Source: Thiohalobacter sp. IOR34
GTDB taxonomy: Bacteria; Pseudomonadota; Gammaproteobacteria; Thiohalobacterales; Thiohalobacteraceae
DNA: 64,000 nt
Assembly (NCBI RefSeq): GCF_030406045.1
Contig: NZ_CP128988.1
Span: forward strand, 655,438 to 719,437
Direction of reading: 5' to 3'
Positions 37,913-47,592 of the stretch are shown in pieces. The translations under genes were made by a program, and so were the position numbers. Positions within the stretch are counted from its first letter, which is position 1; the number at the start of each line of letters is the position of its first letter. The notes under the pieces were generated by a model. The model was not told where the DNA came from. It was given only the letters and a program-made list of their open reading frames with translations, and searched no databases.

Positions 37913-40590
37913 TCCAGAAGCTCGTCGATGGCCTGCATGGCGAGATGGAAGGCGGCCTCGACGGCCGCCGGATTGCCGGCGTGGCTGGTTTCCTCGAGGG
38001 AGGCGGCAGCCTTCTCCAGTAGCGCCAGCTGGCAATAGGCGGCGGAGCCGCGCAGCTTGTGGGCCTCGGCCTGCAGCAGATCCCAGTCCCGCTTCTGATA
38101 GGCCTGAACCAGGGCCAGACGCTGCTCCGGCAGTTCGCGGCGCAGGCCCTCGCGCAGCGTCGCTATGACCTCCTGGTGACGTCCTGCCTTCTCTGGGGGC
38201 GGTCCGGCGTGACGGTGGGTCCAGCGCCGGATCACTTCCCATAGCCGGTATTCGGAGACCGGTTTGATCAGTACCTCGTCGATGCCGCTTCCCCGCAGGC
38301 GTTCGTTGTCGCCCGAGAAGATGTTGGCGGTGAGGGCGATGATCGGGGTGCGGCGGTTGGGCCCATCTCCCTCGCGCAGCCGGCGGCAGATCTCGTCGCC
38401 GTTCATGCCCGGCATATGCACATCCAGCAGGATCAGGTCGTAGCGGCGGTGGTTGGCGAGGCGCAGCGCCTCTGTGCCGTCGACCGCGCTGTCGACCTGG
38501 ACCCCCAGCGACTTCAGTTGCAGGGTGATCAGTCGGCGATTGATCTCGTTGTCGTCGGCCAGCAGGATGTGCGCGCCGCGCAGATCCGGCATCTCCGGCC
38601 GTGGTGTCCGGCGCCGTTCGACGAAGCCGCCGCTGCCGGGCTCGGCCCAGCCGAGCAACTGCCAGAGGGTGCTGCGCAGGCTCTCGCGCCGCGGTGGCTT
38701 GGGCAGGCAGGCGTCGGCACCCAGTTCCACCACCTTCTTCAGGCGCTCGCGTTCCACGCTGTTGATCAGCAGCAGCAGCGGCCGGCCGTCGGGCTTGAAC
38801 AGCGCCAGCAGCTCGGCGATCTGCGGATCATCGGAGGTCTGGGACGAGAGGCCGATCAGAATCAGGTCGATATCCAGGCGGCCGTCCGCCACCCGGGCGG
38901 CGGCCTCCTGCAGCCGTACCTTGTCCTCGATTTCGATCACCTCCAGCCCCCAGGCTTCCAGTGGATGGCGGACCGCGAGGCGGGCCAGCGGATGGGTATC
39001 GAAAAGCAGGATCCGCGCCCGGCGCGGGGCCCGGATCTCGTCGTCCGGCAGTTCGCCTTCCGCCTGCAGCGGGCACTTGAGGGTGAACCAGAAGGTCGAG
39101 CCTTCCGCCGGCTGGCTCTCGACACCGATGCTGCCACCCATCTGTTCGATCAGCCGCCGGGAGATGAACAGGCCGAGGCCGGTGCCACCGAAGCGGCGGG
39201 TAAGGGAGGCATCGGCCTGGCTGAAGGCCTGGAACAGGCGGGACTGCTGTTCGTCGGTCATGCCGATGCCGGTATCGGTGATGCTGATGCGCAACGAGGT
39301 GTGGTCGCTGGGGCAGTCCGCGTCGTCCTCCAGCATCACCCGCACCACCACGCTGCCGCTGCTGGTGAATTTGATGGCGTTGCCGACCAGGTTGAGCAGC
39401 ACCTGGCGGATGCGGTTGGAATCGCCGTACAGCTGCAACGGCACGTCGCCATAGATCAGCAGCACCAGTTCCAGGCCCTTCTGGTGGGCGACCGGCGCCA
39501 TCAGGTCGACGCTGTCTTCCAGCGCTTCACGCAGGTCGAAGGGGGCCACCTCCAGGCTGAGCTTGCCGGACTCGATCTTCGACAGGTCGAGGATGTCGTT
39601 GACGATCACCAGCAGGTTGGTGGCGGACTTGCGGATGGTGGTGGTGTAGTCGCGCTGTTCCTCGTTCAGTGGCGTGCGCAGCAGCAGGTCGACGAAACCG
39701 AGCAGGCCGTTCATCGGCGTGCGGATCTCGTGGCTCATGCTGGCCAGGAACTCGGTCTTGTCGCGGCTGGCCTGCAGGGCGCGCTTTCGCGCCAGATCCA
39801 GTTCGACGTTCTGGATCTCCACCGCCTCCAGGGTCTCGCGCAGGTCCGCGGTGGCCTGTTCCACCTGTTCCTGCAGTTCGGCGTGAACGTTCTCCAGTTC
39901 CGCCGCCATGGCATTGATGCCCTGTTCCAGGGTGCCCAGCTCGCCGGTGGAGCGGGCCTCGGCGCGGGCCCTGAGGTCGCCCGTGCCGAGGGCCTCGACG
40001 ACCCGGGTCAGGTCGACGATGGGCTGGGCCACGCTGCGGCTGATCTTCAGGGCGAAGAGGATGCTGGCGAGGATCACCGACAGGGTGATCAGCAGGCTGG
40101 TCAACAGCGCCTGCAGCTGGCGGGCCTCGGTGGCGGCATTGGAGAGCGAGATCTCCACCTGGCCGATGGGTTTCGTCTGCAGGTTCTGGCCGGCGTCCTC
40201 CTCGGCACCGAAATCGCCGATGGAGATGTCGCTGGCATGGATATCGGCGCGGAACAGCAGCAGCTGGCTGTCGTCCTCCGGTGGCGGGGTGCGCTGTGCC
40301 TCGGCCAGCAGCGTCCGGTTGCTGTCGTAGATGCGGATGCGGATCACGTCCGGATCCTTGAGCGCGGCCTCCGCCAGGCCATTGAGCAGCTGTCGGTAGC
40401 GGATGAACACGCCGTATTCGGCCGCCGCCGCGAGCTGCTCGGCAACCGCCTGACCACGGTCTCGCAGGGCGGCATTGAGATCCTCGATGCGGGTGTGGGC
40501 GAAGTAGCTGCCAAGCACGGCGGCGATGGTCACAGCCGGCAGCAATGCCGCGAGCAGGATGCGGTTGCGGATTCCCCGGGGCAGGATCAT
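37876..40590 (-). CDS. barA: BarA/GacS-type hybrid sensor histidine kinase
   Basis: A 904-aa tripartite kinase. Two membrane segments (residues 11-30 and 161-182) enclose a periplasmic sensor; HAMP (about 183-235) and a coiled coil follow. The HisKA domain has H287 in SHEIRTP; HATPase is about 390-505 with GGTGLGLFIS. A degenerate receiver lies at about 525-645, an intact receiver has D723 (LLDVHMPG), and an HPt domain has H844 (AHKLRGSA). The layout matches BarA/GacS of the Gac/Csr pathway. It overlaps the binding-protein gene by 4 bp and ends inside a heptamer repeat. Confidence 0.9.
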   Translation of the reverse strand: MILPRGIRNRILLAALLPAVTIAAVLGSYFAHTRIEDLNAALRDRGQAVAEQLAAAAEYGVFIRYRQLLNGLAEAALKDPDVIRIRIYDSNRTLLAEAQRTPPPEDDSQLLLFRADIHASDISIGDFGAEEDAGQNLQTKPIGQVEISLSNAATEARQLQALLTSLLITLSVILASILFALKISRSVAQPIVDLTRVVEALGTGDLRARAEARSTGELGTLEQGINAMAAELENVHAELQEQVEQATADLRETLEAVEIQNVELDLARKRALQASRDKTEFLASMSHEIRTPMNGLLGFVDLLLRTPLNEEQRDYTTTIRKSATNLLVIVNDILDLSKIESGKLSLEVAPFDLREALEDSVDLMAPVAHQKGLELVLLIYGDVPLQLYGDSNRIRQVLLNLVGNAIKFTSSGSVVVRVMLEDDADCPSDHTSLRISITDTGIGMTDEQQSRLFQAFSQADASLTRRFGGTGLGLFISRRLIEQMGGSIGVESQPAEGSTFWFTLKCPLQAEGELPDDEIRAPRRARILLFDTHPLARLAVRHPLEAWGLEVIEIEDKVRLQEAAARVADGRLDIDLILIGLSSQTSDDPQIAELLALFKPDGRPLLLLINSVERERLKKVVELGADACLPKPPRRESLRSTLWQLLGWAEPGSGGFVERRRTPRPEMPDLRGAHILLADDNEINRRLITLQLKSLGVQVDSAVDGTEALRLANHRRYDLILLDVHMPGMNGDEICRRLREGDGPNRRTPIIALTANIFSGDNERLRGSGIDEVLIKPVSEYRLWEVIRRWTHRHAGPPPEKAGRHQEVIATLREGLRRELPEQRLALVQAYQKRDWDLLQAEAHKLRGSAAYCQLALLEKAAASLEETSHAGNPAAVEAAFHLAMQAIDELLEEARSQEPGARS

Positions 40591-41549
40591 GGGGTCCCTT
40601 CCTCAAGTTTCCTCAGACGTTCCAGAAGCCGCTGCTCATGGGGGAGGCTGATCCCCAGCGAACGGGCCACCTGGCGGTTGACGCTGACCGAGAAGTATCT
40701 CGGGTAGGCCGGGGGCGGAAGTGACGCTCTCTTCCCCTCGCTCAGCTCACGGACCCATTCGGCTGCCTGCCGGCCGATCTGCAGGCCGGTGGAGTAGCTG
40801 GCAGCCAGCGCTCCGGCGCGCACATAGGCGCGGGAAAAGCCGATCACCGGCACGCGGAAGCGGAAGGTGGTGAGCAGGATCGGCTTGATGGTGCGGCGAT
40901 TGAAGATCCGGGGTTCGGGCATGGCGAACAGCACGTCGATGTCGTCGAGCACGTTGCCGAGTCTGTCGATCAGGCGTCGGGGATCGTCGATATCGATGAC
41001 CACCGCCTGCAGTCGGCGCTGTTCGAGCAGTTGCAGCAGTTCCGGATCGGCCTCATCCCCCGCGGTCAGGATGCCGATGCGCTGGCTGGCAGGGAGGATG
41101 AGCTGCAACAGGTTGAGGCGGCGGCGGACCGGCTGATCGAGGAAGATGGCGCTGTTCTGGCGTGCCGGTCCGACATGGTCGGCGGTCAGCCGGCGATAGG
41201 CCTGGCGGGGGATCAGCACGCTGAGCAGCGGGACCGGCGGGGTGTGCTGCAGGGCCCAGTGGGTGGCCCGGGTGCCGACGCTGATCACCAGTTGCGGATT
41301 GCCTGGCGGCTGGTCCGGTCGCCCCCGGGCGTTGTCCAGCCGGGCGATGCGCAGCCGTGCCTGTGGAGCCAGATGTTCACGCAGGGCGTCCGCCACCTCG
41401 GTGTAGGGGCCGTTGTCGTGACTGAGCAGAACCCAGATGTCCTGGGCCAGCGCCTGGCCGGCATGGGCCAGGCCGCAGAGCAGCAGGCACAGCACGGCCA
41501 GGGCGGGCGGCCGCAGGCGGCGGGCAGAGCGCGTGCTCCAGGGACTCAT
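40587..41549 (-). CDS. ABC-type substrate-binding protein (PF04392-like)
   Basis: A 320-aa periplasmic protein: signal peptide residues 1-35, then a two-lobe binding-protein fold with LVISVGTRATHWALQHTPPVPLLSVLIP, RIGILTAGDEADPELLQLLEQRRLQAVVID and LLTTFRFRVPVIGFSRAYVRAGALAASYSTGLQIGRQAAEWV. The family pairs with ABC permeases or with sensor proteins. No permease or ATPase is present. It lies between the TonB receptor gene and the kinase gene and overlaps the latter, suggesting a role in signalling. Confidence 0.87.
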   Translation of the reverse strand: MSPWSTRSARRLRPPALAVLCLLLCGLAHAGQALAQDIWVLLSHDNGPYTEVADALREHLAPQARLRIARLDNARGRPDQPPGNPQLVISVGTRATHWALQHTPPVPLLSVLIPRQAYRRLTADHVGPARQNSAIFLDQPVRRRLNLLQLILPASQRIGILTAGDEADPELLQLLEQRRLQAVVIDIDDPRRLIDRLGNVLDDIDVLFAMPEPRIFNRRTIKPILLTTFRFRVPVIGFSRAYVRAGALAASYSTGLQIGRQAAEWVRELSEGKRASLPPPAYPRYFSVSVNRQVARSLGISLPHEQRLLERLRKLEEGTP

Positions 41550-41569
41550 GGCGGGGTTGGCGTCCGTCT

Positions 41570-43678
41570 TCAGTTCAGGTCGATGCCGAGTTCCGCATAG
41601 ACGCGGGTGTCGAAGATGTTCTCATCGCGGAAATCCCGGTATTCGTCCAGTGCGTTCTGTACCACCAGGGCCAGGGTGGAACGGCTGCCGCCTGCCCGGA
41701 ACTGCTTGGCGATGCGCAGGTCGAGACGGTCCTGGTCGCCCAGCTTGTCGCCGTCGCCCAGCCACTTCATGGCGCTGATCTTGTAGTAGAGGGCGCTGAC
41801 GTCCACCGCATGGGGCAGGCGGTGCATCACGAACAGGCTGCGGGTAAGGGTCGGCACGTCGTCCTGCAGGTTCTCCACGTCCCAGGGATTGAAGGGGTTG
41901 TTGATGGCATTCAGGGCCCACCCCTTGGCATGGGCATAGGCGTAGTTGAAGACCACCATGGTGCGCAGCGAGGGCCGGTAGCTGATCGCCGCCTCGAAGC
42001 CGTTGACGGTGAGTTCACCCGAGTTGACCGAGACCAGGGCATTGGTGCGGCCATCGCCGTCCAGATCCGGTTCCGGAAAGGCCTTGTCCTTGACGGTGGT
42101 GATGCGGTCGCGCATCCGGTCGTGGAAGAGCTTGAGATCGAGGTTCAGCCGATAGGCCGGCAGATGCCCCAGATAGCCGATTTCCAGGGAAGTCAGCTGT
42201 TCCGGCTTGAGGTCGGCTGAGCCATAGGTGATCTGGTCGATGAGCGTCCCGGTGCTGAAACGAAAGGCGGCATCGTTGCGTTCCTCGTAGAGGGTGGGGA
42301 TGCGCAGGGCATGCGAGGCACTGGCGCGCAGGCTGTGTTGTTCGGAGAACTGGTAGTTGATGGCCAGGCGGGGTGAGATGTGCTCGCGGATCAGTGAGCT
42401 GCTCTCCAGCATGGCCCCCAGGTTGAGCGTGAGATCGGGGGTGGCCTGGACCTCGAGGTTGCCGAACAGGCGGTGCAGGCGGCTCTCGATGCGGTCCGTG
42501 CGGTTGAACCAGTCTTCGCCGCGGCTGCGGTCGAGGCGGCTGCCAAGCCCCCAGACGGCGCGCAGGGTGCCATTGATCCGCAGGCTGTGCTGGAATTCGA
42601 CCTCCAGACGCTGGTCGGTGACACCGTTGTTGATGGACAGGGCCTCATCCTGTTCGCCGGGGAAGACCACGCCGACCAGCGCGGGGGGGACGCCGAGCAG
42701 GGTGGACAGCAGCGGCGTGCTGTAGCCTTCGCGCTGCTTCAGGTAGTTGTGGTAGATCTGCAGGCTGTATTCGTTGTCACCCTGCTGGCGGTGCCATTTC
42801 AGTTGCTGGAAATGACTCTGGACCTTGCGGTCACGGGTCGGGTCGGTCACATCGGTCGGGTCGCCGGTGCCGCGCGGTCCGCCGTTGTAACCGAACTGGA
42901 GTTGCAGCTTGTCCTGGTTGGACAGCCGGTAATCGGCCCGGAAGTTGAGCAGCGAGACGCGCTTGCTGTCGTAGCGCTGCTGGTAGCTGTACACGCCATT
43001 GTTCTCGTTGAGGTACTTCTTGAAGCCGTCGTCATGGCGCCTGGCCAGGGTCAGCCGATAGTCCAGGCGACCGTTGCTGCCGCCATGGCGCAGGTAGTAT
43101 TTCTGGGTGTCCTTGTTGCCGGCGAGCAGCTTGGCGCGGGTGCCGGCGGCCTGGGCGGGATGCAGGGTGACGATGTTGATGGCGCCGAGAAAGGCATTGG
43201 CGCCGTAGGCGGCGCTGTTCGGGCCGCGGATCACCTCGATGCGGTCGATGTCCTCGATGTCCAGTGGCAGGTCGGTCCAGAACACCCCGCCCAGGGTCGA
43301 GATGTAGACCGGCCGGCCATCGACCATCACCTGCATGCGGCGCGCCGTCTCGTCGGCCAGACCGTGGTAGGTGGCCGACACCGTGTGGCCGTCGGCATGG
43401 GCCACCTGGAAGCCCGGCACCAGGCGCAGCAGGTCGGGGATATCGAGGGCGCCGCTGGCATCGATCATGGCCCGGTCGATGATGGTCACGGCGATCGGTG
43501 TCTCGTACTGCGGCTGGGCCAGGCGGGTGGCGGTCAGCACCACCGGCACCTCGCCCAGAAAGTAGTCTTCCTCGGTCAGTTCCGCCAGTTGCAGGGCATG
43601 GCCGGCGCGGGATGCGGGGGGAAGAAGGCACAGGGTCGTGGCCAACAACAGGGGCAGGGGAAGCGGCGATTTCTTCAT
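41570..43678 (-). CDS. TonB-dependent outer membrane receptor
   Basis: A 702-aa receptor: signal peptide residues 1-25, plug domain with PIAVTIIDRAMIDASGALDIPDLLRLVPGFQV and the classic DRIEVIRGPNSAAYGANAFLGAINIVT, and a beta-barrel ending in ELGIDLN. Similar plug sequences belong to the vitamin B12/siderophore-like group, but the ligand is unknown. ATG at 43678. It is first in a three-gene minus-strand operon with a periplasmic binding protein and hybrid kinase. It is divergent from cysM. Confidence 0.93.
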   Translation of the reverse strand: MKKSPLPLPLLLATTLCLLPPASRAGHALQLAELTEEDYFLGEVPVVLTATRLAQPQYETPIAVTIIDRAMIDASGALDIPDLLRLVPGFQVAHADGHTVSATYHGLADETARRMQVMVDGRPVYISTLGGVFWTDLPLDIEDIDRIEVIRGPNSAAYGANAFLGAINIVTLHPAQAAGTRAKLLAGNKDTQKYYLRHGGSNGRLDYRLTLARRHDDGFKKYLNENNGVYSYQQRYDSKRVSLLNFRADYRLSNQDKLQLQFGYNGGPRGTGDPTDVTDPTRDRKVQSHFQQLKWHRQQGDNEYSLQIYHNYLKQREGYSTPLLSTLLGVPPALVGVVFPGEQDEALSINNGVTDQRLEVEFQHSLRINGTLRAVWGLGSRLDRSRGEDWFNRTDRIESRLHRLFGNLEVQATPDLTLNLGAMLESSSLIREHISPRLAINYQFSEQHSLRASASHALRIPTLYEERNDAAFRFSTGTLIDQITYGSADLKPEQLTSLEIGYLGHLPAYRLNLDLKLFHDRMRDRITTVKDKAFPEPDLDGDGRTNALVSVNSGELTVNGFEAAISYRPSLRTMVVFNYAYAHAKGWALNAINNPFNPWDVENLQDDVPTLTRSLFVMHRLPHAVDVSALYYKISAMKWLGDGDKLGDQDRLDLRIAKQFRAGGSRSTLALVVQNALDEYRDFRDENIFDTRVYAELGIDLN

Positions 43679-43891
43679 CAGGGTCTCCGGCTGGGTATGG
43701 CGATGCGCTCGGCAGCATTCTCCTTGAGACTGGGGGACCGGTGCCGCCCGGGCTGTTGTTGTTGGTTCTTCCCCCCGCGGCCGGCGTCGGGCGCTGCACC
43801 TGCTATGGTGCAGGCAAAGGGCAGTGCCGTCAAAATATCGCCGGGCTGGTGGCCGTTGGTTGGCCCCAGGCGATGCAGTACACTGCCCGCC

Positions 43892-44782
43892 ATGGACTTT
43901 CCGACTCTCGAAGCCTTCGTCGGCAACACCCCCCTGGTCCGCCTGCAAAGACTGCCGGGCGAGACATCCAACCGCCTGCTGGTCAAGCTGGAGGGCAACA
44001 ATCCCGCCGGCTCGGTGAAGGACCGGCCGGCCCTGTCCATGATCCGCCAGGCCGAGGCCCGCGGCGACATCCGTCCCGGGGATACCCTGATCGAGGCGAC
44101 CAGTGGCAACACCGGCATCGCCCTGGCCATGGTCGCGGCGATCAAGGGTTACCACATGGTGCTGATCATGCCGGAGAACATGAGTGTCGAGCGCCGGGCG
44201 GTGATGAAGGCCTATGGCGCGGAGATCGTGCTGGTCAGTCGCGAGGCGAGCATGGAAGGAGCGCGCGACCTCGCCGAGCAGATGGCGGCCGAGGGCCGCG
44301 GCAAGCTGCTCGACCAGTTCGGCAACCCGGACAACCCGCTGGCCCACTACGAGACCACCGGGCCGGAGATCTGGCGTGATACCAACGGCAGCGTCACCCA
44401 TTTCGTCAGCGCCATGGGCACCACCGGCACCATCATGGGCACCTCGCGCTATCTGAAGGAGCGCAACCAGGGCGTGCAGGTGATCGGCGTGCAGCCCAGC
44501 GAGGGGGCCTCCATTCCCGGTATCCGTCGCTGGCCGAAGGAGTACCTGCCCAGCATCTACGACGCGGCGCGCGTCGATCGCATCCTCGAGGTCGACCAGC
44601 AGACCGCCGAGGAGACCACCCGGGCGCTGGCCGCGCAGGAGGGTATCTTCTGCGGCATCTCCTCGGGCGGCGCGGTGGCGGCGGCGCTGCGCCTCTCCCG
44701 GCAGCTGGAGAACGCGGTGATCGTGGCCATCATCTGCGACCGCGGCGACCGCTATCTGTCGACGGGCGTGTTTCCCGCCTGA
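43892..44782 (+). CDS. cysM: O-acetylserine sulfhydrylase B / cysteine synthase
   Basis: A 296-aa PLP enzyme of cysteine synthesis (thiosulfate or sulfide with O-acetylserine). Lys43 in AGSVKDRPALSM binds PLP; EATSGNTGIALAMVAAIKGY and VSAMGTTGTIMGTSRYLKE form the phosphate and substrate loops. Sequence style (GNPDNPLAHYETTGPEI) supports CysM over CysK. The start ATG at 43892 lies close to the divergent TonB operon. It is followed by the ydbH-like gene 3 bp later. Confidence 0.95.
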   Translation: MDFPTLEAFVGNTPLVRLQRLPGETSNRLLVKLEGNNPAGSVKDRPALSMIRQAEARGDIRPGDTLIEATSGNTGIALAMVAAIKGYHMVLIMPENMSVERRAVMKAYGAEIVLVSREASMEGARDLAEQMAAEGRGKLLDQFGNPDNPLAHYETTGPEIWRDTNGSVTHFVSAMGTTGTIMGTSRYLKERNQGVQVIGVQPSEGASIPGIRRWPKEYLPSIYDAARVDRILEVDQQTAEETTRALAAQEGIFCGISSGGAVAAALRLSRQLENAVIVAIICDRGDRYLSTGVFPA

Positions 44783-44785
44783 GCG

Positions 44786-46840
44786 GTGCGCCGCCCGCTC
44801 TTTCCCTCCCTGCTTCTGCTGCTGTTGCTGATCCCCGCTGCGGCAGGGGCCGTGCAGCTCGTCGATCTGCGCCTTGCCGAGCTGGCCGGCGATGGCTGGC
44901 AGGCCCGCGGCATCCATCTGCAGCTCGGGTTCGGCAGCGACGCCCGCCTTGGCGGCCGGCTGCATATCGACCGGTTGCGCCTGTCGGCGCTGGACCAGGA
45001 ACTGCGTGATCTGCGCCTCGACTGCCCGGAGGTGGTGCTGCAGGTGGATGGCTATGCCTGCCCCCGGGGACGCCTGCAAGGGGCCGACGGCCTGCTGCCG
45101 GCGGCGCGCGTCGAGGTCGACTACCAGACCGTCAGCGGCCGGCTGCGGCTCCGGCTGAGGGCCGCGGACTTCGCCGGTGGCCGGCTCGACCTGCGCCTCG
45201 ACTACCGGCCGGCGGGCTGGGAGCTGCAGCTCGAGGGGCGGCGGCTGGATGCCGACCGGCTGCTGGCGCTGGCCCGCCGGCTCGGCCAAACGCTCGATTA
45301 CAGTGCCTCCGGCCGCCTCGATCTGCAGGCAGAGCTCGCCGCGCCGGCCGGCCGCCTGCAGTGGCTGCGCCTGCAGCTGGTGCCGCACGGCCTGGGATTC
45401 AGCAACCCGGACAGCACCCAGGCCGCGGAGCAGCTTGGCGGCCGGTTCGAGGCCCGCTTGCGGCGCGGCCGCGGGCGCTGGCAGATCCGCCTCGATGCCG
45501 CCGTGGACGGCGGCTTTCTCTACCTCGATCCGCTGGGCGTGGATTTCGAGGCCGATCCGGCGCGGCTGCGCGGGCGCCTCGCCTGGCATGACGGGGGACG
45601 GCTCAGCGTCGAGGGCCTGGAACTGGATCAGCCGGGGCTGCTGCGCGCCGTGCTGCACGGCGAGTGGCGGCCCGGCGAGGCCCGGCCGCTGGCGGCGATG
45701 GATCTGGAGCTGGCGGAGCTGCGCCTGCCCGGTGCCTACCGGACCTATCTCCAGCCCTGGCTGTTCGGTACCCTGGGCGGCGATCTGGAGAGCAGCGGCC
45801 GCCTCAGCGGCCGGCTGCGGGTGCAGGAGGGACGGCTGCAGGCCCTGCAGCTCGATCTCGAAGGGCTCGATCTGCATGACCGCCAGGGCCGCTTCGGCCT
45901 GCGCCAACTGGCCGGGCGGCTGGACTGGGCCGACGATGGCGCCGGGCACCGCTCACAGATCAGCTGGAGCGGCGGCCAGATCTACCGCATCGAGCTGGGC
46001 GCGGCCAGCCTGCCGGTGGTCAGCCGCGGCCAGCATTTCGAGCTGGCCGCGCCGGCACGCATCCCGGTGTTCGACGGCGCGCTGCTGATCGACGACTGGC
46101 GCATCGAGCACCCGGGAACGTCCCGTATGGCCTGGCAGTTCGACGGGGTGCTCACCCCCCTGTCGCTGACGGCAGTGAGCCGCGCGCTCGACTGGCCGCC
46201 CTTCGCCGGCCAGCTCTCGGGGATGATTCCCGAGGTGCGTTATGCGGACGGCGAACTCAGGGTCGGCGGCGTGCTTCTGGTGCGGGTGTTCGACGGCGAC
46301 ATCACATTGCGCAACCTGCGCCTGCAGCGACCCTTCGGCCGGGTGCCGGCGCTGAGTGCCGACCTGGAGATCAAGGGCCTGGATCTGGAGACCCTCACCC
46401 GCACCTTCTCCTTTGGTAAGATCGAGGGCCGGCTGGATGGCCGGGTGCGCGGGCTGCGCATGCTGGCCTGGAAACCGATCGCCTTCGATGCCTGCTTCGC
46501 CACCCCCGAGGGGGACCGCTCGCGGCATCGCATCAGTCAGCAGGCGGTGGACACCCTGTCCAACATCGGCGGGGGTGGTTTCTCCGGCGCCCTGTCACGG
46601 ACCTTCCTCGGACTGTTCGAAGAATTTCCGTACCGTCGGCTCGGCCTCTGCTGCCGGCTGGAGAACGGCGTCTGCCAGATGCGCGGTGTGGCGCCGGCCG
46701 CCAGCGGTTACTATATCGTCCAGGGGCGGCTGTTGCCGCCGCGGCTGGACATCGTCGGCTATGCCGAGCGGGTCGACTGGCAGACCCTGCTGGCGCGGCT
46801 GAAGGCCGCGGTCACCGAGGGCGCGCCGACCCTGCGCTGA
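44786..46840 (+). CDS. ydbH: YdbH family AsmA-like intermembrane lipid-transport protein
   Basis: A 684-aa protein with an N-terminal signal/anchor (residues 3-22) and a long beta-rich body of repeating RLxLxL strands typical of AsmA-like bridge proteins. The C-terminal block VDTLSNIGGGGFSGALSRTFLGLFEEFPYRRLGLCCRLENGVCQMRGVAP is characteristic of YdbH. In E. coli YdbH acts with lipoprotein YnbE and chaperone YdbL in phospholipid transport to the outer membrane. GTG start, 3 bp after cysM. A YdbL relative follows. Confidence 0.82.
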   Translation: MRRPLFPSLLLLLLLIPAAAGAVQLVDLRLAELAGDGWQARGIHLQLGFGSDARLGGRLHIDRLRLSALDQELRDLRLDCPEVVLQVDGYACPRGRLQGADGLLPAARVEVDYQTVSGRLRLRLRAADFAGGRLDLRLDYRPAGWELQLEGRRLDADRLLALARRLGQTLDYSASGRLDLQAELAAPAGRLQWLRLQLVPHGLGFSNPDSTQAAEQLGGRFEARLRRGRGRWQIRLDAAVDGGFLYLDPLGVDFEADPARLRGRLAWHDGGRLSVEGLELDQPGLLRAVLHGEWRPGEARPLAAMDLELAELRLPGAYRTYLQPWLFGTLGGDLESSGRLSGRLRVQEGRLQALQLDLEGLDLHDRQGRFGLRQLAGRLDWADDGAGHRSQISWSGGQIYRIELGAASLPVVSRGQHFELAAPARIPVFDGALLIDDWRIEHPGTSRMAWQFDGVLTPLSLTAVSRALDWPPFAGQLSGMIPEVRYADGELRVGGVLLVRVFDGDITLRNLRLQRPFGRVPALSADLEIKGLDLETLTRTFSFGKIEGRLDGRVRGLRMLAWKPIAFDACFATPEGDRSRHRISQQAVDTLSNIGGGGFSGALSRTFLGLFEEFPYRRLGLCCRLENGVCQMRGVAPAASGYYIVQGRLLPPRLDIVGYAERVDWQTLLARLKAAVTEGAPTLR

Positions 46841-46879
46841 GGATCCGGAGAACGGGGCCCGCCCCGTAAAGAGAGGACC

Positions 46880-47497
46880 ATGATGAAGACGACAAGGCAT
46901 TCATTCTTCCCGGCCCTGCTGGCACTGCTGCTGTTGGCCGGCTGCGTGACCATCAACGTCTATTTCCCCGCCGCCGCGGCCCAGGAGGCGGCGGACCGCA
47001 TCATCGACCAGGTGTACGGCAGCGAGGGACAACCGGCGCCGGCCACACCACCGGCCGATGACAAGGCCGTGTCCCCGCAGTCCCGGCAGGCAAGCCCGCT
47101 GCTGATCGGTGTGCTGGAATGGGTCGTGCCGCCGGCTGTGGCTGCGCCCAACTTCGACATCCAGACGCCGGCCATCCAGGCCATCACCGCCGGCATGGAG
47201 GCACGCCATGCGCGGCTCGCGCCCTATTACCAGAGCGGTGCCGTCGGCATGACCGGCGACGGCCTGATCCGGGTGCGCGACCTGGGAGCCGTGCCGCTGC
47301 GTGAGCGCCGCCAGCTGCAGCAGCTGGTCAGCGACGAGAACCGCGACCGCCAGGCGTTGTACCGCGAGATCGCCCGGGCCAATGGCCACCCCGAGTGGGA
47401 GGCCGAGATCCGCGCCACCTTCGCCCGGCGCTGGATCGAGCGGGCGCCGTCCGGCTGGTGGTACCAGGACGCCGGTGGCAACTGGAAGCGGAAATGA
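46880..47497 (+). CDS. ydbL: DUF1318 (YdbL-like) lipoprotein
   Basis: A 205-aa lipoprotein: lipobox LLLAGC with C22, followed by VTINVYFPAAAAQEAADRIIDQVYG, a Pro/Ala-rich linker and the DUF1318 domain (AITAGMEARHARLAPYYQSGAVGMTGDGLIRVRD...RQALYREIARANGHPEWEAEI...GWWYQDAGGNWKRK). It is about twice the length of E. coli YdbL (108), which is periplasmic and not lipidated. No separate YnbE gene lies between it and ydbH. Good GAGAGGA ribosome site. Confidence 0.85.
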   Translation: MMKTTRHSFFPALLALLLLAGCVTINVYFPAAAAQEAADRIIDQVYGSEGQPAPATPPADDKAVSPQSRQASPLLIGVLEWVVPPAVAAPNFDIQTPAIQAITAGMEARHARLAPYYQSGAVGMTGDGLIRVRDLGAVPLRERRQLQQLVSDENRDRQALYREIARANGHPEWEAEIRATFARRWIERAPSGWWYQDAGGNWKRK

Positions 47498-47508
47498 GTG
47501 GCTTGGGG

Positions 47509-47575
47509 AATTCAGAAGTCAGAATTCAGAGTTCATAGGGCAGAGGTCAGGAGAAAAAACATTCTGACTCCTGGT
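47509..47575. repeat. heptameric repeat between ydbL and the exonuclease gene
   Basis: AATTCAGAAGTCAGAATTCA, then GAGTTCA with later AGAGGTCAGG: degenerate 7-bp steps of the same (A)AxTCAG class seen after acpS. It fills the short gap before the exonuclease start. Confidence 0.6.
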
Positions 47576-47592
47576 CGAGAGATCACACACGA

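Noticed and set aside
41570-45949. A 1459-aa minus-strand reading frame spanning the TonB receptor and running antisense through cysM and ydbH
   Set aside because: Only the part from the ATG at 43678 has family similarity; the rest is antisense to well-supported genes and lacks domain features.
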